From NCBI GenBank assembly GCA_010094045.1, contig ML986760.1:36991-100990 (forward strand): a DNA stretch of 64,000 bases. Reading direction: 5' to 3'. Source of the DNA: Lojkania enalia (Eukaryota; Ascomycota; Dothideomycetes; Pleosporales). How positions within the stretch are numbered: position 1 is the first letter of the stretch; every line of letters starts with the position of its first letter. Of this stretch, positions 51,301 to 62,938 are shown one piece after another. The position numbers and the translations under genes are program-made. The notes below the pieces were generated by a model that did not search any database, was not told where the DNA came from, and saw only the letters and a list, made by a program, of their open reading frames with translations.

Positions 51301-53193
51301 TTCCTCTCATCTACGAGAAGGCGATCCACATCGTTCCCTGATCCGTCAATAAGTCTATCATTGGGCAATCTATTGCAGAAGTCCTTCATAATCCTCTCCG
51401 CAGACCGAGCTTCCCACACTACTGCCTTGTGTTCAAGGTTGTCTTGTTCAACCATGTGTACGTATTTTGAGTTACGGTGCCTGGCTCTGCCTCGTGACTG
51501 GACATATCCGATCATCGTATGATATAGGTCAAATCGTACGACAAGATTGCACTGAGGTATGTCTAGTCCTTCCTCCGCAACGGATGTAGAGAAAAGGCAA
51601 TTCAGTTCCCCTCTCCTGAACTTCGCCACTGTCATGACCTGATTTCGAAGCGAGACATTGAGATCGCCAATATTGGAGTTTACTCCTACAAGAATATCAG
51701 TACGTAGGTTGGGACCCCCGATCTGGGTGAAAATGAGGTTTAGGAGACGAGCAGTACTGCGTCGTTCTACGAAGACGATGCATCGGGCTTCCCCGGTCCT
51801 CGAGTAATAGAGCTGCAACCAGCGATGGAGTTCAAGGACTTTAGAGCTTAGATGTTCGGATGTTGGCGTGGGAAGGCCAAACTCATGGTTCTGGACATAT
51901 TTAGCGGCTTCTTTCAACTGGGTTATTTGCTTATCCAAGACTTCAATGGAATGATTGCTTTTCGTCACATTAAACTTTCGTTCCTGTCTCATCTCAATCT
52001 TCCGGCTTTCTTCCTCCGAAAATGCAAAGGACCAGAACATATCGGAAGCCCAGGGACCGAGTTCGGAGGCAAGTCCTTTTGACGTTCTGAAGAAATTTTG
52101 GAACACAGGGACGTCTCCGTAGCAGCCCCTCAATTCTTGATGCAAAGATGTTTCAAACGGGGCTTTCAACCTCGAATACACTACCACTTCTTCTGTAGGA
52201 CGACTTATATTGTTTTGAAGAAGGGAAAGGTCTGAAGTCGTGCAAATTTGGCAGTGTAGTAACGTTTCGAGATCCCTCGCGGCTTGTCTTACGTCCATAT
52301 TTGCATCGACAGGTGAGGCTGTCATGCCGAAGATCTGGGGCCGCTTCCAAGAGTCTGGCTCATTAAGATAGTACTCCTTTATGAGTCTCGCATATGGATG
52401 GTTGTTCTTGGCATGGTGGGCCTCATCGAAAATGAGGAGGTTCACTCTGGACATGGTGATGAATGAGTGCATTATGCACTGGACCAGAACCTCGGCCGTA
52501 CAGATGATAACCATGTTGTTGGCGAATAACTTATTCCAAGTTGACTTTTGCCAAAGAGACGCACCCATTGCACCACATATGCCTTCAACGTTGTGGTCGA
52601 GGCCGCATTTCAAGACATTAGCCTGTTGAAATACAAGGTTCACCGAATCTACCTGTTCGGTGTTAGCTTTTGATACCCTTAGGATAGACGGAACCTACAA
52701 GGAAGAATGCCGTCTTGGGCGCTTCACCCCTAGTCCTTGATTCTAGCTCTTTGTCGAGAACATGACGCAACAGCAATGTTGCAATATGCGTTTTCCCTGA
52801 TCCAGTATCAAGTACAGCAATGATGTTCTTGTCCTTTGCCCTTTCATAGAGCTCAGTCTGGTATTCTCGGGATTTGGTGATTTGCGTGCTGGTTACTTGC
52901 TTTTCAAGGATATCCTTGATGGACAGGCGGTCGTCTTTGGCCCTAGAAAGAGCTTCTTGAACCTCTTTTTCTGTTAATTGCTCAGCTCTCTTAGCCGCAT
53001 ATGCCCTGAAAATGTCATTTTGAGCTTTGCGCTTCTCGCTAGACGTAAAAGGTGAGTGCCCATGGTCTAGCTCATCATCGTGATCGGAATCTAGATTACG
53101 ACCGTCTTCGGACTCTTGGTATTCCATGTCATATGCATAACCATCTTGATAGTCGTATTGTTGTTCATCGGGTAGATCTGCGGTCAAATTCAT
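48400..53193 (-). CDS. DCL1: Dicer-like protein 1
   Basis: Dicer cuts double-stranded RNA into small RNAs for RNA silencing, defence against viruses and transposons, and in fungi also meiotic silencing. Exons 53193-52695, 52648-49735 and 49687-48400 give 1566 residues. Domains in order: a 125-residue charged N-terminus; helicase with DTGSGKT (129-135), DEAH (241-244), GMTASP, and the C-terminal half with CLFSTSVAEEGLDIPQCNLVVRFD and QSRGRARH; a Dicer-dimerisation region; RNase IIIa (NYERLEFMGDCFLKMA, SVADVCEAFIGAAF); RNase IIIb (NYERLEFLGDSLLDMAF, LADVVEAYVGAMFVDS); and a weak dsRNA-binding segment near the C-terminus before an acidic tail. No PAZ domain is obvious, as usual in fungi. The long N-terminus and LVDSVNLVFQQ after the first intron fit DCL1 rather than DCL2. 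All catalytic motifs are intact. Confidence 0.95.
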
Positions 53194-54298
53194 CTTGTTG
53201 CCAGGTATTTGGGACCCAGTTGTTAGCAGCTGAGTTGGCGTGGAGGTGGCTGAATGATTGGATTGTGATCCGTCGTGTTTTTGAAGGAGTGGGAGAATTG
53301 TCTTGCTGCACCCGTTTCTATGCTACAGCTTGAGGCGGTTCAAGAAACAGCAAACGATTTGGCTAGGGTCAGATCGCCACGGCCCGCGCGTGAGTCTCTC
53401 ACCGCCTGTTTCCAGCAATTTGGTGAGTGTCGGATTTGCTAATCATTTTGTAGTCCTACTCACCGGGGGTCAGGTAACAAGCTCGATCATTGTATGGAGC
53501 TAATGCTCCTCAGGGCCCTTGTGGCTAGGTTAGGAGCCTACGAAAAACACTTATGTGACTCTTTCGCCTCTCTCTATATATGCCATTGTGTTTTCCGAGA
53601 CAACTGTGCGGAAAGTGCGTTTTAACCTCTTATAAGCTTCCGGTGCTATTACGTTGTAAGTTCGAGACCTGTGAAGTGACAGCGAAATAATCTCATACTG
53701 TTCTAAAAGTCCGACGTGGTGAATGATCGCTCGTAAGTTTCCAATGTCAATGGCCGGCGCCAACGCGCTTTCTACTTCTAAACGTTGAACTGGATATACA
53801 GTGCATTGATTAAAGGAAGAAGCTCTCGAACGAACGACCTCGCTATATATACCAGTACAAGTGGATCATTCAATTCTCAATCATGCGATCTAGTAAACAA
53901 ACACCAACAACCTACTCCTACTAATCGACTGCGCGGGCAATTACTTAATCGGGAAACTACCCGCGAACAAGTGTAACGATTCAGTCATACACGCCTTGGA
54001 TTAAGCTAGGAGAGAGCTACACGAAGTCGCCGGGCAGAAGCCTGTAGAAGACTCACGAGTATAAGCACTATAACCAAATTCTGGGTCACTCCATGTGTGA
54101 ACGTTGTTGACATGAAAGAACGTTGACGTGATGGCGGACGACGTTGGGGAAAGATGTAAAGGAAAGACCACCCGCTGAATCATCCACGCCAACTCACGTG
54201 CCAAATTGCGCCATTCCTCATTCGTGCACGCCTTTATAACGCCTCCACCAACCCGGCCACAGCAACCCTCCAACATATCAGACATTCCTATTTTCAAA
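53194..54298. promoter_or_regulatory. Divergent upstream region of DCL1 and TAP42
   Basis: 1.1 kb between opposed start codons, holding both promoters and leaders. Small frames, for example at 53551-53763 minus, are not supported. Confidence 0.4.
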
Positions 54299-55524
54299 AT
54301 GGAAGACCAGCCAAAGAGCATCCGTGCGCTCTTCCTAGAAGCCGAACATGCCCGTGAAATGCTTTCCACATTCCCCTCCTCCAACTCGCCAACCTACCAA
54401 GAAAACCTCCACCACGCAATTGCCACATACGAAGCCTGCTTGAAGCAAAGCGAGCAAGTCTCTCTGTTCAGTCCCAATGAGACCCTGGACGATGTTTCAT
54501 CGTCTGATCTGCAGTATGTCACTCCCGCAACATGCGCCTTCCTAAAATATATGCACCCCGCCCTCATCAGTCCATTTGGGTTTCAGACCACTTACTTGGG
54601 CCTAGGTACATGGCGATTAGCTACCAACTGGCTGAATTGGTGCAGAAGCTGGCTGGGGACGTCGACGCGCGGAAAGCGAATCTGTTAAGAGCGAGGGGCT
54701 ACTATGAACGGTTTCTGAAACTGCTGGATTCGTATGATGTGCTTGGCAAGTCCGATGCGAAGCTATGGGACCAGTATCTCGAAAATAGAGATTCGTTTTC
54801 GACGGCAGCGGCGAGGGATGCTGCGGGCAGGCGCGAGGCGAAGATAGCAAGGTTTCGCGAGGAGAAGGAGTTGAAGAGGAAGCTAGAGGTAAGTTGCATG
54901 TCGCCTAGGAAATGTCCACGTGATAATTTTTGGCTAAGTTTTTTGGTGTAGTACATTCGACAGAACCCTAAATTGGCCGAGCAGGATGAGCAGGTAGTAC
55001 GGGAGTTGCATTTGACGAATCTTGCATTTATGGTACATCAAGCATTTCAATCACTAGAATCGATCGCGCAAGAGTTGAATATCATTTCACTAGCGCCTTC
55101 ACCACCCCCACAAGTACAGGGTGCTCCCACGCCGGACGGTCGTGAGGATGGGAGGGGTAGTGGTGATAATTATTCCGATCGTCTGGATGCGCAGCTACCT
55201 GGTCTCAAGTTCTCCGGACCCATTCTGAGTGCCGACGGAAAGCCATTACGGCCTTTTACTCTACTTGATACTCGCCAGAGGTTGCAACAGGGTGTCTTCA
55301 GACCTGATCACAATCTGCCTACTATGACGATCGACGAGTACCTCGAGGAGGAGAAGCGGAGGGGTGGAATCATTGAAGGAGGGGGAGAGCAGTCCGGAAT
55401 CCGACCAGAGCCCGACGAGGATGATCTTGAAAAGGCCGACGAAGAGACCATGAAAGCGCGCGCGTGGGATGAGTTCAAGGAAGATAATCCGAAGGGGTCG
55501 GGAAACACGCTGAACAGAGGATAG
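54299..55524 (+). CDS. TAP42: PP2A-associated TOR signalling protein Tap42
   Basis: Tap42 (alpha4/IGBP1 in animals) binds PP2A-type catalytic subunits downstream of TOR. Exons 54299-54513, 54606-54888 and 54952-55524 give 356 residues. The N-terminal helical domain has IRALFLEAEHAREML, a Tap42-like YQENLHHAIATYEACL, and LQYMAISYQLAELVQKL formed across intron 1. LLRARGYYERFLKLLDSYDVL and RDAAGRREAKIARFREEKELKRKLE follow. The C-terminal half has LPGLKFSGPILSADGKPLRPFTLLD.RQ, MTIDEYLEEEKRRG, and the conserved end MKARAWDEFKEDNPKGSGNTLNRG, a near-diagnostic family ending. Confidence 0.96.
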
Positions 55525-55915
55525 ATAATAGACCCAGATCACAGTATACCCTACAACCCATAAAGTAATGCCATGAAGAAAGAATATGACTTGATAACGG
55601 ACCTGATACATTGATTGTGGCGGAATACATTCAGATAATCGTGCGCACAAGACACGCTGCAGAATCCCTTCCTTAGGATACCTGTCTGATCCGTAGGTTC
55701 CGTCAACATTACCAGTTCGTGGAGCGTGCAAACCTAGGATTTGTATATAGAGAGACTGTAGAGATTTGCATTTGGAGTGATACTCTACTCATAGAACACC
55801 GTAATCGAAGACGTAAGTAACGAAAGACCCTCCGCCCCACTGCGATATATTACGATCCATCACCGCATCCACCGCCTAGCAAGCGTCTACTCCGGTGCAC
55901 TTCGTCACTTTCATC
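55525..55915. other. Convergent intergenic region TAP42 / esterase
   Basis: 391 bp between two 3' ends, with no coding signal. Both 3' UTRs should lie here. Confidence 0.45.
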
Positions 55916-56994
55916 TCAACCCTCAAGTTTGCCCGGTGCCAACTCAGGCCACCTCTCCAACATCAAATCTACTAGGCCCTTTGAGAGAATATCGTAAGAC
56001 TAATGACTTGTGTTAATGCAAGCCCGAGTCGGATCATACGTAAGGGATAGGTGTTGCACAGCAGCAGCATGAACGCGTGGGGCCTACCTTGCCATCAAGA
56101 TGCAATCCATCCGTGAAGTAACCCTCCCCGAACTCTTCTGCCTCTTCAAGGCCGCATCCAGGAAGCCTCTCCTCATCATATGCGTCCTCGTCGCCAAGTC
56201 TCTGCTGATCATCCAGCGCCGCATCGATCAACGCCTTCCAGAAATTGAGGCCCGCCACACAGCCCGTGTGCTCAAAGGACTTTGCGATTTCCATGATCTT
56301 CTCCCCATACCGCTTCTTGCTGAGGTAGGTCTGATAACCCCTGTCCTGTTTGCGGTCTTCTTTCGATAGCTTTGATACCGTAGCTGCAAACGCAGGGCCT
56401 AGGTCACCATCCTGAGGCGCCGCCCTCTTTCGGCTTTTAATATTTATTGGCGGTGGAGTGATAAGCACAATCTTCGTATCATACAACTCCTCCTTACTCA
56501 AAATCGTCTCCACAAATTCACGTATGTTAGCCTCGAACCGTGGTAGCGGTACATGAGCAGTCCACGGTGGTAAACAAGCATCATTCGCACCCAGAAATAT
56601 TGTCACTAGTAGCGTCTGCCCAGCACCCGGCTCCACCGCCTGCTCCACGAGTCTCCGGAAGTTGGGCTCGAGCAAGGTCGATGTGTAGCTAGAGAGCTGA
56701 GGGTTAGCAAGCCTTGTACGTTGCATGCAGACACGACGCCTCGGAGTCCGTTGCAAGACATAGATATACGTACCCAGCCACACCTGACGTCAATCGTTGG
56801 CATATAATAGGTTACACCACGTATTTTGTGTATTTCGCGGTGGTTGCATACATACCTTCGTTTACGATGACTGCCTTGTCCTTGTAGGCTTGCTGGAGCG
56901 CCCATCCGAAGCCGCGTGTATCTTCATCGAAGCCCCACTCAGTTAGCGAATCCCCAAACAGGACGATCTCCGGCCTCTTCTTCTTGACCCCCAT
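55916..56994 (-). CDS. SGNH/GDSL esterase, IAH1-like
   Basis: Related to yeast Iah1, which hydrolyses isoamyl acetate and other short acetate esters. Exons 56994-56856, 56783-56774 (10 nt), 56688-56088 and 55999-55916 give 277 residues. SGNH blocks are complete: block I PEIVLFGDSLTEWGF with the nucleophile Ser, Gly in NEGVAGYTSTL (which needs the 10-nt exon), block III IFLGANDA with Asn, and block V FTDGLHLDGK with Asp and His. The C-terminus SYDILSKGLVDLMLERWPEL comes from the last exon and matches the family. An insertion near residues 205-225 (DDQQRLGDEDAYDEERLPG) is acidic. There is no signal peptide, so it is probably cytosolic. Confidence 0.92.
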
Positions 56995-59686
56995 TACGGA
57001 GTATGAACAAAGCGAATTTGAGCTAGACGACGATCCGATTCCGATCCGACTGGACGCGCCCATATGCTTAGAGTTTCTATCGATCGAAATCCAGAACCAT
57101 CCAATCGCTTGGGAAAATGATGAACGATTGCAGCTCGCGTGCTCAAAAGCAACCGAAAAACCTTGACAAGCCCCCTTTGCCCAATCTCGAATCTCTATTA
57201 TGCATATAAAACGACAAGGTTGGGGAAGCAGCACGATGGAGCCTGGCAATGTCCAAATTTAGCGCGGAGCCTTGTCTAAAACAAGATAGCGCTGGATGGG
57301 AATGCGTACTATTACTGATTTGTTGTGAATAACACGTGACATCAGCACCATTCAGCCGATTCTAGAGTGCTCGCTTTATTTGCTTTACAGGGTATCCAAG
57401 GCAATTTCAATGCGTTGAAGGCTAGCGAAGAAGCGAGTCAACGGCCCAGAATGAGCCGTTGGAATAAGTGGGCAACAACGGCGCCGTCTGACGACCTTGG
57501 AAAGGAGATAGTGATAATGATAGCGGTTTAGGTCCAACGCGCAAGCTGTGAGCGCACGGCATTGATCGCGCATGTCCATGTTCTTATTTAAGATGATTTA
57601 GCGCGATGCAAGCGTCCATCTGAATTGATTGCTCAAAGAGAAATAATGACAAGACCAAGAAACTATGCATTCCTTGTCGCCACAGCGCAATAAAGTGACT
57701 AAGGAGCAAGACATGCAATAGTCGAGTTATGGGAGCGGAGCACAGAATCTCAGTCAGGAGATGGGTTGCTGCGATGCGGCAGTTACATGGTGTAACAGAT
57801 CAGGGCACCTGGCCGCCTACTCGATGGGTCGATTCTAGAGCGAAGGAAGAAGAAGGTGAGAACTGCTACCGAGTGGACGGGAACTACTGGTGTTACATTG
57901 AAACGAGGAATAAGAACGCCTCGAGGTCGTTCGAGGATATGCCTGTGGACTCTGTATCACCATCCTGATTCTTCGAGAACGCTGTGCAGCAGCAGATTGA
58001 TATGCAAGGTACAGCCTAGGCTCATATCCGAAGATACCAGACTGTCGGTATTTAAGGAAACCAGCGCTGCTCACTTCTGCAGCCAATTCGCAGCCATTCT
58101 ATGCAACGCGGCGTACTGTGTCACCCCCCTTTATGGTCAGTTGTCTAAGCACAGCCGTTCGACAGAGTGGTTGAGAATCAATAAAATCAGAGAGACAGAT
58201 GCACGTACCCGGTATGGAGAGCGCCGCTCTTCACATTGTAAGCCTAAGGCCAAGTTTGCTCCGAGGCATGGTCGACACCAGTTCCGACTTGGACAAGTAT
58301 TAGAATGCGAGTGGAGAAGAATACAGATGAATCGATAGAGGCGAGAAGTAGGTAGGGCTAAGAGACGGGCCGAGAACGATAACGGCCAGCGGCACGTTTT
58401 GGTGCGTACGTAATTCAGACAAGATAGAGAGAGAGACTGTGACAATTCAACTATTGGAAAAAAAACATGCATCAGGCGATTCTCTAGTAGCTGTGCCGCC
58501 AACCGCGAGCGTGAACTGTCCCGTTAGTCTTGCGGGTGCATGAAATATCGGGAGTGCGGGATACGGAGTGTAGGCCAAGGTGGACATGGAATGAGGGATG
58601 CGTCCCTCGGCAAGGTGTCTGGTCAAGCATAAGGCTCACCCGCGTCGCTACAGCCACTACTGTAGGTTGAATTATTGTCCCTAGCCGGAGCCGGCAGCCC
58701 TCTGCAGGTAGATATTGCTGACGGCGCAGTCAGCGCTTTGGAGCCTGGCAGCCGGGCGGAGGGCTCGTTTTCATAGGCGTAGCTGGGAAGAAATTCGAAA
58801 CAGAGCAGCGTAGCAACGGAGGTGGCAGGCGAATGAGAGAGGGGAGCCCCGTCCGACTGCAAGGTGACGGCGATCTGAGGCTGGGCGATGCCGTCGGCGG
58901 CGATGGGAGGTGGGCGAATTTTCGAATCGATTTGGTCAGGGACAGATACGACGGGTACAAGGGCTGGAAAAACAAACGATGGCAGCCCCTGATCCCTGTC
59001 GCCGCCGCCGTTAGGGTGGCTGACGCAGTGACGCCCATCCCACTGCTCGTTTGCTCGTTTGCTCGTTTGCACGTTTGCATTGGTGAGCGGGGCGAGTTCA
59101 TGACCCTGCGAAACCAGGGTACTGTGAGCGTGAGAGAGGGTACCCTGCAGAGAGTAGGTGCAGACATGCCATCGACAAGTCCGTCGTTTATTACTTTGGC
59201 GGCCGCACGGTACCAGACAGCGTGCTGCAGAGATGCGACGGTGAATGTTGCTGAGCATCACCAAGCCGCCCGCCGCCCGTCGCCCGCCACAGGATCCCCC
59301 ACGCCCGCGCCGGCTGTCACGACCTTTAGTACAGCAAGAAGCTCCCTACGTCTTGCCTTCTTCTGGAAGTCGTTCACCTCCACACTGCCTTGCCGAGCGC
59401 GTCCCTGCACCCAATACTTCACACGCGACCTCGACAGTCTCTCTCCTCTTGCGCGGCTGACGACTGCAGCCGCCAATGAGTGGTATCAGACGGCATCGTC
59501 AACTGAATCGGCCTGAGGTTGTGGTCATAATACGACAATGGCTGGGTAAGCTCGCCGCACCTTCCGCAAGCTCCTTCCCAAAGCTCTTTCCTCAGGGTCC
59601 TGCGCAGTGGCCGTTTTAGCAGCTGCGCATCCGGTTGGGAAAGAGCAACCTCTGCTACTGGTATATGTATGTAAACAGCGGCTGAC
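56995..59686. other. Long upstream region of TSC1
   Basis: About 2.7 kb with no gene I can support, though GC-rich DNA at 58.6-59.5 kb is open on both strands. An 8-bp tandem repeat (GCTCGTTT, three copies plus a fourth with one change) is at 59045-59076. A GTAAGC at 59549 and a pyrimidine-rich acceptor (CCTCCCTCCAG) ending at 59702 could frame a 5' UTR intron. Confidence 0.4.
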
Positions 59687-62600
59687 ATGCGCCCTCCCTC
59701 CAGCTCCATGAGAGAGGCAGTCAAGGCCCTCACCTCCATCTTCTCCAATGCCACCGCGCCCTACCCGCTCCCCGACGAGCTCCGCCTCACCGTGCAGGCC
59801 TTTCTCGACCGCTACGAACACATCGAGGACCACGACTCGCAGCGCTTCCATGAGGACTTGCTGTCTCTGTACATGCGCCATGTTGCGGGGAGCCCAGAGA
59901 AACATGGCGCCTTTTTGAGCGCTCTCAAGCTGGTGCGGCCGGCTCTGACTGGGGAGGCGCGGTTGAACGAATGGTGGGGGTTGGTATTACGGCCGACGAT
60001 AGAAGAGATTGGGCACAAGCGGCACGAGGTTGAAGATGCGCGCGACTTTCTGCAGAGCATCCTAGTGTTCGAGCCAGATGAGGATAAGGATGGGGAACTC
60101 GCTAAGGTATCAGGCAATTTCTTGAAGAGAATCTTGGATTCATATCTTGCAAAAACACGCATCCCATCGTCGACAGAGCACGCCGTCTCCCCGGAGGATG
60201 AGTTTGTCGCGAACGAGCTCGAGTCGATATTAGTGGCTTTTGGTAGGCGGAGGCCTAAGGTATTGCGCTTACCTCTTCCTAATCTGCCTGTTCTTTGCTC
60301 ACTTGTACAGGACTTTCTCCTTGCCCTTGACCGCCTGCTTATCCAGAAGCAATATCGGATTCAAGCTCTTAACCTTCTAAGCGCATTTGTCCGGCTACAG
60401 CCGCCCCATCTCTATTTGGTTTTGGAGACGCCTCTCATCTTGCATTTGGAGAAATGCTTACTTATTGATACCTCATCAACCGTGATTGAACTCTCTTTGA
60501 TGGTTCTAATCATGTTCTTGCCTCATATCACCGGATCCTTGACATCCGATCATCATCTGGCCAAACTGTTCCTGATCTATAGTCGGCTGTTATGCTGGGA
60601 TAAATTTGGCGCCTCAGATGACGCCAATGAAGATGACGGTGCCGCCCATGACTCTGCCGATGACCGGTCTGAAGAAGACCATGAGCAAGCCTGGGAGAAA
60701 ATCCACCAGTCAATGGACTACCCCGATACATCGCCCCCGACTCTTCTCCATTACTTTACCTTTTTGTACGGCCTATTCCCGCTCAACTTTATGAACTTCA
60801 TCAGGAAACCAAGAAAGTTCCTGAAGTCGCTCGCATTTCCAGGAGCTGATGACTTCGATATAGACCAGGATCTTATTCACAGTAGAACCGAACCCTACCG
60901 ACGAGTACATCTGTTGCATCCGAACATGTTTGCGACCACCATCGAAGATGAATTGGCTGAAAACCGATGGCTGAAGAGCGATCCTGCGGATATAGTCACA
61001 GAATGTATGGACCTCTGTGTGGCCGTTTCGCCTACCTTGGCCGATCCTGGACCACCTCCAACATCCAAGCTGCCTGACCTTCCTGCGCCTCCTGTTCAAG
61101 ATACCCCACAACCGGACTTCACCCTCGACGACGATGGAACGACCGCAAACGAGTCGGCAGTGAGCTGGAGAAATACTCAGTCTACAGTATTCGCCGCCTC
61201 AACCAATGGCCAGCCAGAAACATTTGACATCCCCCCGAAAGCAAAGTCTGTTAAATCGGCCAAGTCTTCTAAGTCTGCTTCTCCGCTATTGAAGGGCCGA
61301 GACGTTATGGACAGCCCTACTCTAGGCCCAGCAAAGGGCGAAAAGAAACAACACTTTCTCGGCGCCCCAATTGCAACCTCCCGCGGCCCAACAAATTCGC
61401 CAAGCCTAGAAAACTTCGCACAGGCTGTAACTACGGCATCGGCGTCGAACTCCCCTACACATTCGGACTTTCAGAATCAAAGCATGGCAGCTCTACAGAG
61501 AGAAGTCATGCTCTTGCGGAACGACTTGAACTTTGAGCGATACTTGAAGTTGCAGCATCTGGCTCATATTGGACAGTTGCAGAGGAAGCACATCAAAGAA
61601 GCTACAGCAGAGGCCGAAACCCAGAATTTGATTAATACAAACCGTACGCTCAAGGCTCGTCTTGCGAAATCTAATGAGTTGTACGCTCAGCTGAAGAAAG
61701 AAACTTTAACCAGCCGTAGCCAGTCAAAGAAATGGGAGAGCGAGCTTAGTCAGAAGGTCCGATCGTATAGGGAAGACCAGAAGATCTGGCAAGGGGGAGA
61801 GGAGAACTTGCGGTTTGAACTTCAGAAGACCCAGCAAGATTGCGAGCATCTGAAAAAGATGGTGGAAAAGGCGGAAGCAGAGCAGCTAAAGGCTCAACAG
61901 AGGACCCGTGCTTTGGAATTTGAACTTGAGGATTATGGGAACGTGCGACGAGAGCTTGAAGCTTTGCAAGACAAGATACTCATGTTCGAAGACCAGAGCA
62001 AGGAGCTGGATGCGCTGATCGCCGAAAGAAACGAGCTACGTAATGAGTTGGAAATCGCGAACATGAGACTGAATAGTAGAGAACGTGAGCGAGAACGATC
62101 GATCAAAGCATATGAGCGACGAATCTCGGAACTCGAATCACGTTTGCAATCGGCTGATAAGAACCCTGGTAAGCCTGGACAACTCCCGTCGTCGGTCCAG
62201 CAAATGCTCGATTCGGCGCTAGCGGCAAACAATGCGAAACTGCAGCAGATGAAGAAGACCCATTATCGTCTACTGGAACAATATACGGAGCTGGAAATGA
62301 AATATCATGATCTTGAGGGCGAGCGACAGGCAGCGCTTGGCCGCGGGGAGAAACCCAGCTATCACGAGCTTGAGAAAGAACCACTGAGTCGAAACTTCAG
62401 CATCCGCAAGAACGATGACTCCTATAGTTCAAAGTATCTACCTCCCCTTTCTTCCGACCATCCTCCCGAAGAGTACGACTACTACACCGAGTACAACTCC
62501 CCAGTATCAATGACCAATAGTCCATCCACAATTGTTCCTAGACCTGTGCGCCTCGAGTCTTTACCACAACAAAGGCAATTTAAAGAGCCCGCGAGCGCCG

Positions 62601-62938
62601 AATATGGTCCAGATTTCTCTGCGGCATATGATGCTTCACTCAATGCCCACTTCCAAAGTCCGTCTCAACCTGAAACTCTCCACTCGAGCAACAAGAGCGC
62701 ATATTCGTTCGATACCAATAGCAGCAAAGGAGAAAAGAAAGATAAGGTGAACACGAAATCGGAGGTGCGAGTCTATGGTCGAGGTGAGTTCTTGGAGTCG
62801 TCTTTGTCTTCAAAGGCAGCAGCTAACTCGACAACAGGTGGCGCGCAGAATATTGGCAAGAAAATTAAGGACAAGGAGCAGAAGAAGTTAGGACAGACCA
62901 AGACGGGCGGCTTCCGAGGCCTGAAAGGCATTATGTGA
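59687..62938 (+). CDS. TSC1: Hamartin, TSC1 (Rheb-GAP complex scaffold)
   Basis: TSC1 stabilises tuberin (TSC2), the GAP that turns off Rheb and so restrains TORC1 and amino-acid uptake. The frame is open for 1083 codons, but two segments look like introns: 60260-60310 (51 nt, GTATTG...TACAG) and 62784-62837 (54 nt, GTGAGT, branch-like CTAAC, ACAG). Removing both gives 1048 residues and a smoother match. The N-terminal alpha-solenoid (to about 470) contains YRIQALNLLSAFVRLQPPHLYLVLETPL and CLLIDTSSTVIELSLMVLIMFLPHI, which follows human TSC1 ([39 protein letters not shown]). A Ser-rich middle is followed by a long coiled coil (about 585-860, EVMLLRNDLNFERYLKLQHL), then a disordered end KKIKDKEQKKLGQTKTGG. 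The start could also be the ATG at 59708. Confidence 0.94.
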   Translation: MRPPSSSMREAVKALTSIFSNATAPYPLPDELRLTVQAFLDRYEHIEDHDSQRFHEDLLSLYMRHVAGSPEKHGAFLSALKLVRPALTGEARLNEWWGLVLRPTIEEIGHKRHEVEDARDFLQSILVFEPDEDKDGELAKVSGNFLKRILDSYLAKTRIPSSTEHAVSPEDEFVANELESILVAFGRRRPKVLRLPLPNLPVLCSLVQDFLLALDRLLIQKQYRIQALNLLSAFVRLQPPHLYLVLETPLILHLEKCLLIDTSSTVIELSLMVLIMFLPHITGSLTSDHHLAKLFLIYSRLLCWDKFGASDDANEDDGAAHDSADDRSEEDHEQAWEKIHQSMDYPDTSPPTLLHYFTFLYGLFPLNFMNFIRKPRKFLKSLAFPGADDFDIDQDLIHSRTEPYRRVHLLHPNMFATTIEDELAENRWLKSDPADIVTECMDLCVAVSPTLADPGPPPTSKLPDLPAPPVQDTPQPDFTLDDDGTTANESAVSWRNTQSTVFAASTNGQPETFDIPPKAKSVKSAKSSKSASPLLKGRDVMDSPTLGPAKGEKKQHFLGAPIATSRGPTNSPSLENFAQAVTTASASNSPTHSDFQNQSMAALQREVMLLRNDLNFERYLKLQHLAHIGQLQRKHIKEATAEAETQNLINTNRTLKARLAKSNELYAQLKKETLTSRSQSKKWESELSQKVRSYREDQKIWQGGEENLRFELQKTQQDCEHLKKMVEKAEAEQLKAQQRTRALEFELEDYGNVRRELEALQDKILMFEDQSKELDALIAERNELRNELEIANMRLNSRERERERSIKAYERRISELESRLQSADKNPGKPGQLPSSVQQMLDSALAANNAKLQQMKKTHYRLLEQYTELEMKYHDLEGERQAALGRGEKPSYHELEKEPLSRNFSIRKNDDSYSSKYLPPLSSDHPPEEYDYYTEYNSPVSMTNSPSTIVPRPVRLESLPQQRQFKEPASAEYGPDFSAAYDASLNAHFQSPSQPETLHSSNKSAYSFDTNSSKGEKKDKVNTKSEVRVYGRGEFLESSLSSKAAANSTTGGAQNIGKKIKDKEQKKLGQTKTGGFRGLKGIM

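Noticed and set aside
58623..59516. Open frames over 200 codons on both strands upstream of TSC1
   Set aside because: The two strands are open over the same DNA, composition is GC-driven, and neither protein shows recognisable pattern. More likely leader or promoter of TSC1.
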